Shown here piece by piece: positions 16,907 to 24,588 of a stretch of 64,000 bases of DNA. Under the pieces are notes generated by a model. It was not told the DNA's origin and ran no database searches. It worked only from the letters and a program-made list of their open reading frames with translations. Source of the stretch: Streptomyces bicolor (GTDB lineage: Bacteria; Actinomycetota; Actinomycetes; Streptomycetales; Streptomycetaceae); contig NZ_JOFS01000032.1 in NCBI RefSeq assembly GCF_000719285.1, positions 1 to 64,000 of the forward strand, given 5' to 3'. The first letter of the stretch is position 1; every line of letters begins with the position of its first letter. A program made the translations under genes and the position numbers.

Positions 16907-17146
16907 CTGAGAGCCTGTGTCATGTCCCCGGCCGGATCAGCGCGCGGCGTCATGGGGGTCCCCCCGCGCGAGGTGGTTCGAGCGTGGGGGCGCGTGCGAT
17001 CGCAAGGCGCCGGAGCGCCCTCGATGGGGGTGCCCCCGCGGGAGGAGCCACGTGGGCGGTTCGGCAACGCGGCTGGGGGTCCCCCCTCTGGGGGAGTGCG
17101 TGCCAGGCGTCGGGCGCCCGGCCGGGGACATGACATAGGCTCTGAG
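16907..17146. mobile_element. MITE-like non-coding element with 29-bp terminal inverted repeats
   Basis: The ends 16907-16935 and 17118-17146 are inverted copies matching at 27 of 29 positions, both including GTCATGTCCCCGGCCGG. The 182-bp interior has no gene but holds three TGGGGGTCCCCC/GGGGGTGCCCCC-type small palindromes. It fills almost all of the 303-bp gap between the methyltransferase and the HtrA-like gene. I infer a small non-autonomous transposable element or a mobile hairpin; no target-site duplication is evident. Confidence 0.5.
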
Positions 17147-17202
17147 CTCGTTCGGGTGAGCAGCACAGGCCGGACCCCGGTCCGCGCGGCGAGACTCGGG
17201 GC

Positions 17203-18291
17203 ATGGTTGCTCGCCGTTTCCGTGCCCTGCTGCCGGCCCTCGCGGTCGCCGTCGTCGTCTGCTGCCTCGGTGTCCTCGCCGGGTGTTCCGACTCCCCGTC
17301 CGCGGGTGGGAAGCGGGAGCGGGAGGACTCGACCAGGCAGGCCGCCGTACCGAAGGCGGTCACGGCGGTCGACGACCTGCAGAACGGCTACCTGAAGGTG
17401 ATCAAGGACGTTCTGCCGTCGGTCGTGCAGATCCAGGCCAGGAACGACCTGGGATCGGGCGTGGTCTACGACGACCGGGGCCACGTCGTCACCAACGCGC
17501 ATGTCGTCGGCGACGAGCGGACCTTCCAGGTGACGACCGCCAACAGCGAGGACGTGCTCACCGCCAGGCTCGTCTCCTCGTATCCGCAGCAGGACCTCGC
17601 CGTCATCAAGCTGGACACCATGCCGAAGGGGCTCAGGGCGGCGGAGTTCGGGGACTCGTCGAAGGTCGAGGTAGGTCAGATCGTGCTGGCCATGGGCTCA
17701 CCGCTCGGGCTGTCGTCGAGTGTGACCCAGGGCATCGTCTCGGCGACCGGACGGACCGTCACCGAGGGCGGCAGGGACGGCGGTACGGGCGCGACGATCG
17801 CCAACATGGTGCAGACGTCGGCCGCCATCAACCCCGGCAACAGCGGCGGCGCCCTGGTGAACCTCGACCGCCGGGTCATCGGCATCCCGACCCTCGCCGC
17901 CACCGACCCCTCCGTCGGCGACAGCGCGGCACCCGGCATCGGGTTCGCGATCCCGGCGTCGACGGTGACGACGATCGCCGACCAGATCATCGAGGACGGC
18001 AGGGTCACCGACTCGGGCCGGGCGGCGCTCGGCATCACGGGCCGTACGGTCGTGAACGACGACTACCGGGCCGCGGGCGTGGCCGTCGTCGAGGTGCAGT
18101 CGGGCGGGGCGGCGGACCAGGCCGGACTGAAGCCCGGGGACGTCGTCATCCGGCTCGGTGACACGGACATCACGACCATCACGTCACTCGCCGAGGCGCT
18201 GGCCGCGCAGAAGCCGGGTGACCGGACGACGGTGACCTACCGGCGCGACGGCAGCGAGAAGACGGTGGATGTGACACTGGGTGAGCACTGA
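17203..18291 (+). CDS. HtrA/DegP-like serine protease with PDZ domain, lipoprotein
   Basis: A 362-aa extracytoplasmic protease for quality control of envelope proteins. The signal peptide ends in a lipobox (GVLAGC). The trypsin-like catalytic triad is visible: His in VVTNAHVVG, Asp in QQDLAVIKLD and Ser in NPGNSGGALV. A PDZ domain occupies the last 90 residues (VVEVQSGGAADQAGLKPGDVV begins it; core AADQAGLKPGD). No separate transmembrane helix is present, so the lipid anchor probably holds it on the outer membrane face. The ATG start is inferred from the signal peptide; the ribosome site is weak. A MITE-like element lies just upstream. Confidence 0.92.
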   Translation: MVARRFRALLPALAVAVVVCCLGVLAGCSDSPSAGGKREREDSTRQAAVPKAVTAVDDLQNGYLKVIKDVLPSVVQIQARNDLGSGVVYDDRGHVVTNAHVVGDERTFQVTTANSEDVLTARLVSSYPQQDLAVIKLDTMPKGLRAAEFGDSSKVEVGQIVLAMGSPLGLSSSVTQGIVSATGRTVTEGGRDGGTGATIANMVQTSAAINPGNSGGALVNLDRRVIGIPTLAATDPSVGDSAAPGIGFAIPASTVTTIADQIIEDGRVTDSGRAALGITGRTVVNDDYRAAGVAVVEVQSGGAADQAGLKPGDVVIRLGDTDITTITSLAEALAAQKPGDRTTVTYRRDGSEKTVDVTLGEH

Positions 18292-18300
18292 CGGGAACGG

Positions 18301-18328
18301 CGGGCGAGGGCCGAACGGCCCTCGCCCG
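18301..18328. terminator. Hairpin terminator between convergent genes
   Basis: A perfect 12-bp stem CGGGCGAGGGCC/GGCCCTCGCCCG with loop GAAC lies between the stops of the protease and the small minus-strand gene. Confidence 0.8.
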
Positions 18329-18336
18329 TACGGCTG

Positions 18337-18546
18337 CTACGCCTCGGCGTGCAGGCTCATCGGGCCGTAGATCTCCGTGGCGTCCTCGAAGAGCCGCACC
18401 TGGTCGGCGCCGCCCTCCAGCAGGGCCTTCCAGTGCTCGCCGATCCAGGACTCGGCGTCGCCCTGGGTGGTGAACTCCTCGGGCTGCACCGCGGGCTGGA
18501 CCTCCGCCCCGTCGGTCTTCTCGAACCGCCACGTCCATGCCGCCAT
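18337..18546 (-). CDS. Small conserved-type protein, 69 aa, unknown function
   Basis: A soluble acidic 69-aa protein starting MAAWTWRFEKTDGAEV, with aromatic-rich SWIGEHWKALLEGGADQ and a VRLFEDATEIYGPM end. No domain with a known function is recognised; similar short proteins are common in Streptomyces in my memory. ATG at 18546 is chosen because GGAGG lies 6 bases upstream; a TTG four codons earlier overlaps that ribosome site and is rejected. Confidence 0.75.
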   Translation of the reverse strand: MAAWTWRFEKTDGAEVQPAVQPEEFTTQGDAESWIGEHWKALLEGGADQVRLFEDATEIYGPMSLHAEA

Positions 18547-18663
18547 GTACGCCTCCAAGGTGTCAGCACGTTCGAGGCAACAGCGTATGCGCTCCGCCGG
18601 GCGAGCCGGAACAAGATCAAGGCAGTCGGTGGTCCGCGGGCCGATACGGCCCCGCGCCCCTTT

Positions 18664-18711
18664 ACTGGCGCCCCTTCGGGGCCGCCAGTGCGCGAGACCG
18701 GTCGCGACCGG
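18664..18711 (+). promoter_or_regulatory. Hairpin and 14-bp palindrome upstream of the cobU fusion
   Basis: A near-perfect stem ACTGGCGCCCC/GGGGCCGCCAGT (18664-18689) is followed by the perfect palindrome CCGGTCGCGACCGG (18698-18711), ending 14 bases before the GTG start. These could be an operator or mRNA structure. The conserved boxes of a cobalamin riboswitch are not visible. Confidence 0.35.
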
Positions 18712-18725
18712 CGAAAATCAGCACC

Positions 18726-19928
18726 GTGGAACTCACTCTCCTCGGCACCGGTGCCCCCGCGGGACTCCCCCGCCCCGACTGTCCGTGTGCGGCCTGTGCG
18801 GGCGCGCTCGGTGACGATGCGCGGGCTGCCACCGCCTTGCTCCTGGACGGGGCCCTGCTGCTCGATCTGACACCCGGGGCGGCGTTCGCGGCGGCTCGGG
18901 CGGGGCGTTCGCTGGCGGGTGTGCGGCAGGTGTTGCTGTCGCATCCGCACGACGGGCCCGCCGTCGAGGTGCCCGCGGGGGTGCCACAGCCCGGGCGGGT
19001 GCCGGACGGGCGGGAGTTGACGCTGCTGACGGGGCATCGGGTGCGGGCGGTGGCGATGGACTCGCCGGGCACCGGTTACGCGGTGACCGGGCCGGACGGG
19101 CAGCGGCTGCTGTATCTGCCGCCGGGGGGTGCGCCGGCCGGGCTGGAGGAGGGGACCGTCGGGATGTACGACATGGTCGTCGCCGATGTCGTGCGGCGGC
19201 CGGACGCCCTGGCCAAGCTGCGGGCGGTGGGCGCGGTCGGGCCGACGACCGATGTCATCGCCGTCCATCTGGACCATGACGTTCCGCCGGGCGCCGAGCT
19301 GCGGCGGCGGCTGGCCGCGGCGGGGGCGCGGGCCGTGCCGGACGGGGCGACGCTGGTGGTGGGCGCGTACGAGGACGTGCCGGACGTGCCGCGCCGGACC
19401 CTGGTGGTGGGCGGGGCCCGGTCCGGGAAGTCGGTGGAGGCGGAGCGGCGGCTGGAGGCCTTTCCGGACGTGCTGTACGTGGCGACCGGGGGCACCCGGG
19501 CCGGGGACACCGAGTGGGCGGAGCGGGTCGCCGCGCACCGGGAGCGGCGGCCGGGGTCATGGCGTACGGCCGAGACGTGCGACCTGGTGCCGGTTCTCTC
19601 CGAGGGTGGGGCGCCGGTGCTGATCGACTGTCTGTCCTTGTGGCTGACGGACGCGATGGACTCCGTCGGGGCGTGGGACGACGCGGTGTGGGCGGATGGT
19701 GGGGAGCGGGCGCTGCGGGATCGCGTGCGCGAGCTGACGGCGGCGGTGCGGGCTACTCGGCGGACCGTCGTCGCCGTGTCCAATGAGGTGGGGTCGGGGA
19801 TTGTGCCGGCTACGGCGTCGGGGCGGCGGTATCGGGATGAGCTCGGGCGGCTGAATGCGGCGTTTGCGGGTGAGTGTGAGCAGGTGGTTCTGGTTGTTGC
19901 GGGGCAGGCGCTTGTCCTTCGCGGATGA
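18726..19928 (+). CDS. cobU: PhnP-like metallo-hydrolase-fold domain fused to CobU/CobP
   Basis: A 400-aa fusion. The C-terminal ~175 residues are adenosylcobinamide kinase/adenosylcobinamide-phosphate guanylyltransferase, which activates cobinamide with GTP before lower-ligand attachment: P-loop VVGGARSGKS, then ATGGTRAGDTEWAERVAAH, IDCLSLWLTD and VSNEVGSGIVP. The N-terminal ~220 residues resemble the PhnP branch of the metallo-beta-lactamase fold (LTLLGTGAPAGLPRPDCPC with a CPCAAC cysteine cluster), but the metal motif is degenerate (LSHPHDGP instead of HxHxDH). The extra domain may be structural or regulatory. GTG at 18726 gives the PhnP-like start. cobT and cobS lie 1-5 kb downstream in separate units. 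Confidence 0.9.
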   Translation: MELTLLGTGAPAGLPRPDCPCAACAGALGDDARAATALLLDGALLLDLTPGAAFAAARAGRSLAGVRQVLLSHPHDGPAVEVPAGVPQPGRVPDGRELTLLTGHRVRAVAMDSPGTGYAVTGPDGQRLLYLPPGGAPAGLEEGTVGMYDMVVADVVRRPDALAKLRAVGAVGPTTDVIAVHLDHDVPPGAELRRRLAAAGARAVPDGATLVVGAYEDVPDVPRRTLVVGGARSGKSVEAERRLEAFPDVLYVATGGTRAGDTEWAERVAAHRERRPGSWRTAETCDLVPVLSEGGAPVLIDCLSLWLTDAMDSVGAWDDAVWADGGERALRDRVRELTAAVRATRRTVVAVSNEVGSGIVPATASGRRYRDELGRLNAAFAGECEQVVLVVAGQALVLRG

Positions 19929-19949
19929 GAGTGCCGCGGTTTGTCGTCG

Positions 19950-20051
19950 GGCGGCTGCGGGTTGTGTGTGGCTGGTCGCGCCCACGCGGCGGTAGCCGCA
20001 AAGCGAATACAGCCACGCGCCCCTGGCGGCGTTGCAGTGAGCGGCCGTTCA
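19950..20051. repeat. Dispersed streptomycete intergenic repeat, copy 2
   Basis: GGCGGCTGCGGG, TGGCTGGTCGCGCCCACGCG and ACAGCCACGCGCCCC recur here in the same order as in the copy at 1362-1457 and as the inverse of the copy at 51421-51495. It fills the gap between the convergent cobU-fusion and methyltransferase genes. Confidence 0.7.
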
Positions 20052-20055
20052 GCAC

Positions 20056-20874
20056 TCAGGCCCCCGCGGTCGGCTCCTTGCGGGCGATTACCCGGTACGC
20101 GTTCGACAGGGGGGTGCGGCGGAGCACCGGGGCCAGGAGCAGGTCGATCGTCCAGGCGGCGGCCACCAACGGCGCGCCCAGCAGGGCCAGTACCGGGCCC
20201 AGGAGGAGGTTCAGGAACAGGGCTGTGGTGGCCGCGAGGTCGTACGGGGTGTGTGGGGTGCGGCGGTCCGTCGTGACGATGGTGCAGCCCTGGGAGCGCA
20301 GTTCCTCGTGGAGGGTGCGCAGGGGCAGCAGGTGCAGGTGGCCGTGGCGGCTCTGCGGGATCCAGCAGCTGCCGAACAGCAGGGCGAACGCGCTGCGCGG
20401 GTTGGGGAGTTCGAGGATGAGGTGACCGCCCGGGCGCAGGACCGCGAGGGCGGCGCGGATTTCGGCGCGGGGGTCCGGGGCGTGTTCCAGGTGGCGGAGC
20501 ATGCTGACGATGTCGTAGCGGGTGCGCAGGCGGGCCGTGACGCGGGGGTCGGTCAGACGGCCGACGTGGGCCTCCTCGACCCGCTCGGCCACGCGCGCGT
20601 GCAGCACGCTGGAGGTGGGGTCCAGGCCGTCGAACGACGTGTACGGGAAGACTTCCCTCGCCACCTCCGGGAAGCGGGCGTCGCCCGTGCCGACGTCCAG
20701 CCAGCTCTCCGGCTCGGGGAGGGGGAGCGCCGCGCGGGCCGCCGCTCTCAGACGGCTGGGCGACGCCCGCCGTACGACCTTCAGGAACCGGGGGGCGTAG
20801 CTGTGGTCCCGGCATGCGGCGAGGGTGAACGCGCAGTCGGCGCGGCGTCGTTCGGTGGGTGCGGTCGCGGTCAT
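20056..20874 (-). CDS. SAM-dependent methyltransferase with C-terminal hydrophobic region
   Basis: A 272-aa class I methyltransferase. Motif I is SWLDVGTGDARFPEVA, with FDGLDPTSSVLHARVAER as motif II region, YDIVSMLRHLEHAPDPRAE as motif IV and LRPGGHLILELPNPRS as post-motif. The C-terminal quarter is hydrophobic (ALFLNLLLGPVLALLGAPLV), suggesting membrane attachment and perhaps a lipid or glycan substrate. ATG at 20874 (MTATAPTERRRADC) is chosen with GGGAG upstream; an open extension of 42 codons upstream lacks a ribosome site. It is divergent from cobT and not obviously part of cobalamin synthesis. Confidence 0.83.
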   Translation of the reverse strand: MTATAPTERRRADCAFTLAACRDHSYAPRFLKVVRRASPSRLRAAARAALPLPEPESWLDVGTGDARFPEVAREVFPYTSFDGLDPTSSVLHARVAERVEEAHVGRLTDPRVTARLRTRYDIVSMLRHLEHAPDPRAEIRAALAVLRPGGHLILELPNPRSAFALLFGSCWIPQSRHGHLHLLPLRTLHEELRSQGCTIVTTDRRTPHTPYDLAATTALFLNLLLGPVLALLGAPLVAAAWTIDLLLAPVLRRTPLSNAYRVIARKEPTAGA

Positions 20875-21100
20875 GGCGGCTCCCGGGCGCGAAGGGCGTA
20901 TGGCGGGGGCGTACGGCGGCGTACGGCGGAATGGTGCTGCGAGCATGCCCCGACAATCCACTGCAAAACGGAACGTATGGGATGCCGATCTTGGGTGCAA
21001 CGACGCCGTGCGGATGTGGCGGGGACGTGGCGGAGCCCCTGAGCGGACCTGGCGGAGCGCTTGGTGGCCATGGGGCGCCGTTCTGTTCGACCGGTGCCGG

Positions 21101-21114
21101 TACTGTTCGGCGAA
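21101..21114 (+). promoter_or_regulatory. Candidate leaderless promoter for cobT
   Basis: TACTGT (21101-21106) lies 7 bases before the cobT ATG with no ribosome-binding site between them. Confidence 0.55.
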
Positions 21115-22226
21115 TGAGCTCGCTTAATCTCGACGACTTCAGTGATCTGATCGAGCGCCCCGACGGTGGGGTGCGCCGTGACGCCGAGGCGCGCCGTGAA
21201 CGTCAGATCGTGCCGCCCGGGGCACTGGGCCGCCTCGACGACCTGGGTGAGTGGCTGGCGGCGGCGCAGTCGGCCGTGCCGGTGCGGCCGATCGAGCAGC
21301 CGCGGGTCGTGCTGTTCGCCGGTGACCACGGCGTCGCCGAGCTGGGTGTGTCGGCGCGGCCGGCGGGCGGCGCCGGGGAGTTGGTGCGGGAGATCCTCGA
21401 GGGCGACCGGCCCGTGTCCGTGCTCGCGCGGCGGCTCGGGGTTCCGGTGCGGGTCGTCGACATGGCGCTGGACTGCGATCCGGAGTCGCTGCCGGAGGCG
21501 GTCGTACGGCATCGGGTGCGGCGCGGCAGCGGCCGTATCGACGTCGAGGACGCGGTGACCCTGGAGGAAGCGGAGGCCGCCTTCCGGGCCGGCGTCGCGG
21601 TGGCCGACGAGGAGGCCGACTCCGGTACGGATCTGGTGGTGCTCGGCGATGTGAGCGTCGGCGGGACGACCGCGGCGGGGGTGCTGGTCGCCGCGCTGTG
21701 CGGGACCGACGCCTCCGTGGTCACCGGGCGGGGCGGGCTGGCCATCGACGACCTCGCGTGGATGCGCAAGTGCGCGGCGATCCGGGACGCGCTGCGGCGG
21801 GCGCGGCCCGTGCTCGGGGACCAGTTGCAGTTGCTCGCGACGGTGGGCGGGGCCGACCTCGCCGCGATCACGGGGTTCCTGCTGCAGAGCGCGGTGCGGA
21901 AGATGCCGGTCGTGCTGGACGGCGTCGTGGTCGCCGCGTGCGCGCTGGTGGGGCAGCGGATCGCGTTCCGGGCGCCGGACTGGTGGCTGGCCGCGCACGA
22001 CAGCGGGGAGCCGGGGCAGGCGAAGGCACTGGACCGCATGGCCCTGGAGCCCCTGCTCGACCACGGCGTGAAGGTCGGCGAGGGGGCCGGGGGCCTGCTG
22101 GCTCTGCCCATGGTCCAGGCCGCGGCGGCACTGGCGGCCGAACTGCCGGAGCGGCCGGAGGAGTCGGAGAAGCCGGAGGAGTCGGAGGAGTCGGAGGAGT
22201 CGGAGGCGCTGCCAGAGGCCGAGTAG
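21114..22226 (+). CDS. cobT: Nicotinate-nucleotide-dimethylbenzimidazole phosphoribosyltransferase
   Basis: A 370-aa enzyme making alpha-ribazole phosphate for the lower ligand of cobalamin. Typical segments are present: PPGALGRLDDLGEWLA (base pocket entry), VVLFAGDHGVAELGVSA, VVLGDVSVGGTTAAGVLVAA (phosphate-binding glycines) and the C-terminal catalytic Glu region DHGVKVGEGAGGLLALP. The last 25 residues are a low-complexity tail of EES/EEP repeats encoded by 9-bp DNA repeats, absent from the core fold. The ATG is supported by the leaderless-type -10. It cooperates with CobU and CobS encoded close by. Confidence 0.95.
   Translation: MSSLNLDDFSDLIERPDGGVRRDAEARRERQIVPPGALGRLDDLGEWLAAAQSAVPVRPIEQPRVVLFAGDHGVAELGVSARPAGGAGELVREILEGDRPVSVLARRLGVPVRVVDMALDCDPESLPEAVVRHRVRRGSGRIDVEDAVTLEEAEAAFRAGVAVADEEADSGTDLVVLGDVSVGGTTAAGVLVAALCGTDASVVTGRGGLAIDDLAWMRKCAAIRDALRRARPVLGDQLQLLATVGGADLAAITGFLLQSAVRKMPVVLDGVVVAACALVGQRIAFRAPDWWLAAHDSGEPGQAKALDRMALEPLLDHGVKVGEGAGGLLALPMVQAAAALAAELPERPEESEKPEESEESEESEALPEAE
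22158..22206. repeat. 9-bp tandem repeat in the cobT 3' end
   Basis: The unit GAGGAGTCG (with one GAGAAGCCG variant) repeats about five times, encoding the acidic tail of CobT. The unit length keeps the frame, so copy number can vary without breaking the protein. Confidence 0.75.
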
Positions 22227-22250
22227 GGGGATGGAACGGGCAGTTCATTG

Positions 22251-22277
22251 CAAGTGTGGACATATGATCCACACTTG
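22251..22277 (+). promoter_or_regulatory. Perfect palindromic operator over the rhomboid-like gene promoter
   Basis: CAAGTGTGGA (22251-22260) and TCCACACTTG (22268-22277) form a perfect 10-bp inverted repeat around CATATGA. It contains TATGAT (22263-22268), a -10 hexamer 8 bases before the GTG start, so a bound dimer would cover both the -10 and the transcription start. I infer a dedicated repressor; none is encoded next door. Confidence 0.6.
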
Positions 22278-23029
22278 TGAGAGTTGACACCCTCGGCCGC
22301 TGGGCCCGCGCGGAGTGGGGGGCGTTGTACGTCGCCGTACGGAAACCGTTGCTGGAGCGCCGCTGGCGGGCCGTCCCCATGACTCTCGCGGCCGTGTGTC
22401 TGACCGGGATCACGCAGGTCGTGCAGAACCAGTCCTGGGGTTATCGGCCCGTCCACAACCTCGGGGCCGTCCGCGCCGAGGACCCCCTCTGGCAGGCGCT
22501 CCTGCGCACCCCGCTGTCCCTGTTCGTGCCGGCCCTCGACCTGCCGGTCTGGGGCGCCCTGGCGCAGCTACTGGTGGTGTTCGGGATCTCCGAGGTCTGC
22601 CTCGGGTGGTGGCGGACCCTCGTCATCGCGTACGTCGCCACCCTCGCCGGCACCCTCTACGCGCGCGTGGGCATCGCGCTCGGCCCGGACCACCCGATCG
22701 GGCTGCCCGCCTCGGACGCGCGGGTCGTGGACACGGGACCGTCGGCGGCCGTGGTGGGGCTGGCGGTGTTCCTCGGGTGGCGCTACGGCGCGTACGTCAC
22801 GGCCGGTGCGGTGATCGTGGCGATGGTGGTCGAGGTGGGGCTGAAGGAGAACCTCGCCGGGAAGGAGCACCTGGCCGCGATCGCGGCGGTGCTGCTGCTG
22901 TGCGCCGTGGCGGAGCTGCGCCGACGCCGGCGTCAACGGCGGTCGACGGTGTTGTCGGCCGCCGCGTCGGGTTTGCCGCCCAGCCATTCCTCCAGGGCCC
23001 GGCGCGGGCGTACCCAGCGGCGGTCGTGA
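22277..23029 (+). CDS. Rhomboid-like integral membrane protein
   Basis: A 250-aa protein with about six membrane helices. It resembles streptomycete rhomboid-like proteins: a hydrophobic helix with TGPSAAVVGLAVFLGW could supply a nucleophilic Ser, and the later AGKEHLAAIAAVLLL a His. The canonical GxSG motif is not exact, so intramembrane protease activity is uncertain. The C-terminal tail is Arg-rich (RRRRRQRRS) and its last 97 bases overlap the 3' end of the convergent gene. The GTG start sits at the right end of a palindrome and is probably leaderless. Confidence 0.72.
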   Translation: MRVDTLGRWARAEWGALYVAVRKPLLERRWRAVPMTLAAVCLTGITQVVQNQSWGYRPVHNLGAVRAEDPLWQALLRTPLSLFVPALDLPVWGALAQLLVVFGISEVCLGWWRTLVIAYVATLAGTLYARVGIALGPDHPIGLPASDARVVDTGPSAAVVGLAVFLGWRYGAYVTAGAVIVAMVVEVGLKENLAGKEHLAAIAAVLLLCAVAELRRRRRQRRSTVLSAAASGLPPSHSSRARRGRTQRRS

Positions 23030-23697
23030 CGGTAGGCGCGCAGGGCGGCCTTGGCGCGGGCGCGCGGGCGGCGGCCGTAGAAGCGGCGGGCCCACGGGGA
23101 GTTGGGGCGGGCCAGGCGGATGGCGCCGACCAGGGCGACGACCGGCACGATCACGCCGAAGATCGCGACACGGCCCTTTCCCTTGCTGAGCGCGATGAGG
23201 GAGAACAGGAAGTTCACCGCGACGTTGACCAGGACGGTGCCGCGGCCCTGCGTCTCGTCCGGATCGAGGTCGTTGACGCCCAGCGGTGAGAAGCCCACGA
23301 GCAGCAGGCCTCCCATGGCCGCCGTGAGGACGACCACCTCCACGCTCTTGCGGCCCTCCTCGCTCCAGTAGACGTCGTCGAGGTGCAGGATCAGCGCGAA
23401 CTCGTCGAGAACCAGCCCCGCGCCCATGCCGAAGATCACCGCGAAGGCGGCGGCGCCGAAGCCGTACCGGCTGCTGGACACCGCGCCGAAGCCGCCGAAG
23501 ACGGTGAGGAGGACGCCCGGAACCACATGGTGGACGTGGACGGCGCCGGTCTCGATGTTGCGGAAGGGGCCCTTGCCCGCCCGGATGAGGCGGGTGATGA
23601 GGCGGGTGACGAGGAAGGTGACGACGAACGCGGTGAGGGCCAGCAGGAGGGGGAGTTTGCCCGGTTCGATGACGTTGCGTTCCAGCCAGTGGCCCAT
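22933..23697 (-). CDS. Integral membrane protein of unknown function
   Basis: A 254-aa protein with about six membrane helices, starting MGHWLERNVIEPGKLPLLLA. Notable polar motifs are a His cluster HVHHVVPGVLL in the second helix region and LILHLDDVYWSEEGR, whose His/Asp/Glu residues could bind metal. The C-terminal 60 residues are basic and cytoplasmic. I do not recognise a named family. It is divergent from cobS and overlaps the rhomboid-like gene tail to tail. Function unknown. Confidence 0.8.
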   Translation of the reverse strand: MGHWLERNVIEPGKLPLLLALTAFVVTFLVTRLITRLIRAGKGPFRNIETGAVHVHHVVPGVLLTVFGGFGAVSSSRYGFGAAAFAVIFGMGAGLVLDEFALILHLDDVYWSEEGRKSVEVVVLTAAMGGLLLVGFSPLGVNDLDPDETQGRGTVLVNVAVNFLFSLIALSKGKGRVAIFGVIVPVVALVGAIRLARPNSPWARRFYGRRPRARAKAALRAYRHDRRWVRPRRALEEWLGGKPDAAADNTVDRR

Positions 23698-23752
23698 GGG
23701 GTCAGTGTGTGCGGGGCGGGGGTGGGCCGCCTCGTGTGCATGGCGTCCGGGC

Positions 23753-23765
23753 TAGTCTGCGGGCG
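23753..23765 (+). promoter_or_regulatory. Candidate leaderless promoter for cobS
   Basis: TAGTCT (23753-23758) lies 6 bases before the GTG start, with no ribosome-binding site. Confidence 0.55.
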
Positions 23766-24550
23766 TGTCCATGACCCCGCCACCCCTGCACGGTCTCCGT
23801 TTCGCCTTCGGCACCCTCAGTGTGCTGCCCGTGAAGGTGAGCCGGTGGGACCGGGAGGCCGCGCGGGGCGGGATGCTCTGCGCCCCGCTCGTCGGGGCGG
23901 TGCTCGGGCTGTGCGCCGGCGGTCTCGGCCTCCTGCTCCTCGCCCTCGGCACCGGTCCGCTCCTCGCCGCCGTGGCCACGGTCGCGGTTCCCGCCGTACT
24001 GACCCGGGGACTGCACCTCGACGGGCTCGCCGACACCGCCGACGGGCTCGGCAGCGGCAAGCCCGCCGAGGACGCGCTGCGGATCATGAAGCAGTCGGAC
24101 ATCGGGCCGTTCGGCGTCATCACGCTGGTGTTCGTGCTGCTCGCGCAGGTGGCCGCCCTCGCCCGGATCTACGACGGCTCGTGGGCCCGGGGCGCCCTCG
24201 CCGCCGTCGTCTCGGCCGTCGCCGCCCGGCTCGCCCTCACCCTCGCCGCACGCACCGGCGTGCCCGCCGCGCGGCCCGATGGGCTCGGGGCCGCGGTGGC
24301 CGGGGTCGTTCCGGTACGGGGTGCGGCGGCCGTCGCCCTCGCCGTGACCGGCGTCGCCGCCGCGGCAGGGGCGCTGTTCGGGACGTACGACATCGCCCGC
24401 ACCGCCCTCGCGGTCCTCGCCGCACTGGCTGCCGCCGAGGTCCTCCTGAGGCACTGCACCCGCCGCTTCGGCGGCGTCACCGGCGACGTCTTCGGCGGCC
24501 TCGCGGAGACAGCGGCGACGACCGCCCTCGTGGTCCTGTCGCTGGGCTGA
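23765..24550 (+). CDS. cobS: Adenosylcobinamide-GDP ribazoletransferase (cobalamin synthase)
   Basis: A 261-aa membrane enzyme joining adenosylcobinamide-GDP to alpha-ribazole (phosphate), the last assembly step of cobalamin. The family motif is clear: LTRGLHLDGLADTADGLGSG, with the DGLADTAD acidic metal site, followed by RIMKQSDIGPFG. Six to seven hydrophobic segments alternate with short loops, and the C-terminus shows RRFGGVTGDVFGG. The GTG start follows a leaderless -10; a Met two codons later is an alternative. It works with the CobU fusion and CobT encoded upstream. Confidence 0.95.
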   Translation: MSMTPPPLHGLRFAFGTLSVLPVKVSRWDREAARGGMLCAPLVGAVLGLCAGGLGLLLLALGTGPLLAAVATVAVPAVLTRGLHLDGLADTADGLGSGKPAEDALRIMKQSDIGPFGVITLVFVLLAQVAALARIYDGSWARGALAAVVSAVAARLALTLAARTGVPAARPDGLGAAVAGVVPVRGAAAVALAVTGVAAAAGALFGTYDIARTALAVLAALAAAEVLLRHCTRRFGGVTGDVFGGLAETAATTALVVLSLG

Positions 24551-24588
24551 CCGTCACGAGTCTGTCCATCCGTTCAGCATGTTCGGCG

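Noticed and set aside
16920..17100. Small genes inside the MITE-like element
   Set aside because: Short frames there have no ribosome site, and the region is dominated by palindromes.
18547..18725. Cobalamin riboswitch upstream of the cobU fusion
   Set aside because: The conserved B12-box and adenosylcobalamin riboswitch core elements are not seen; only a hairpin and a palindrome are present.
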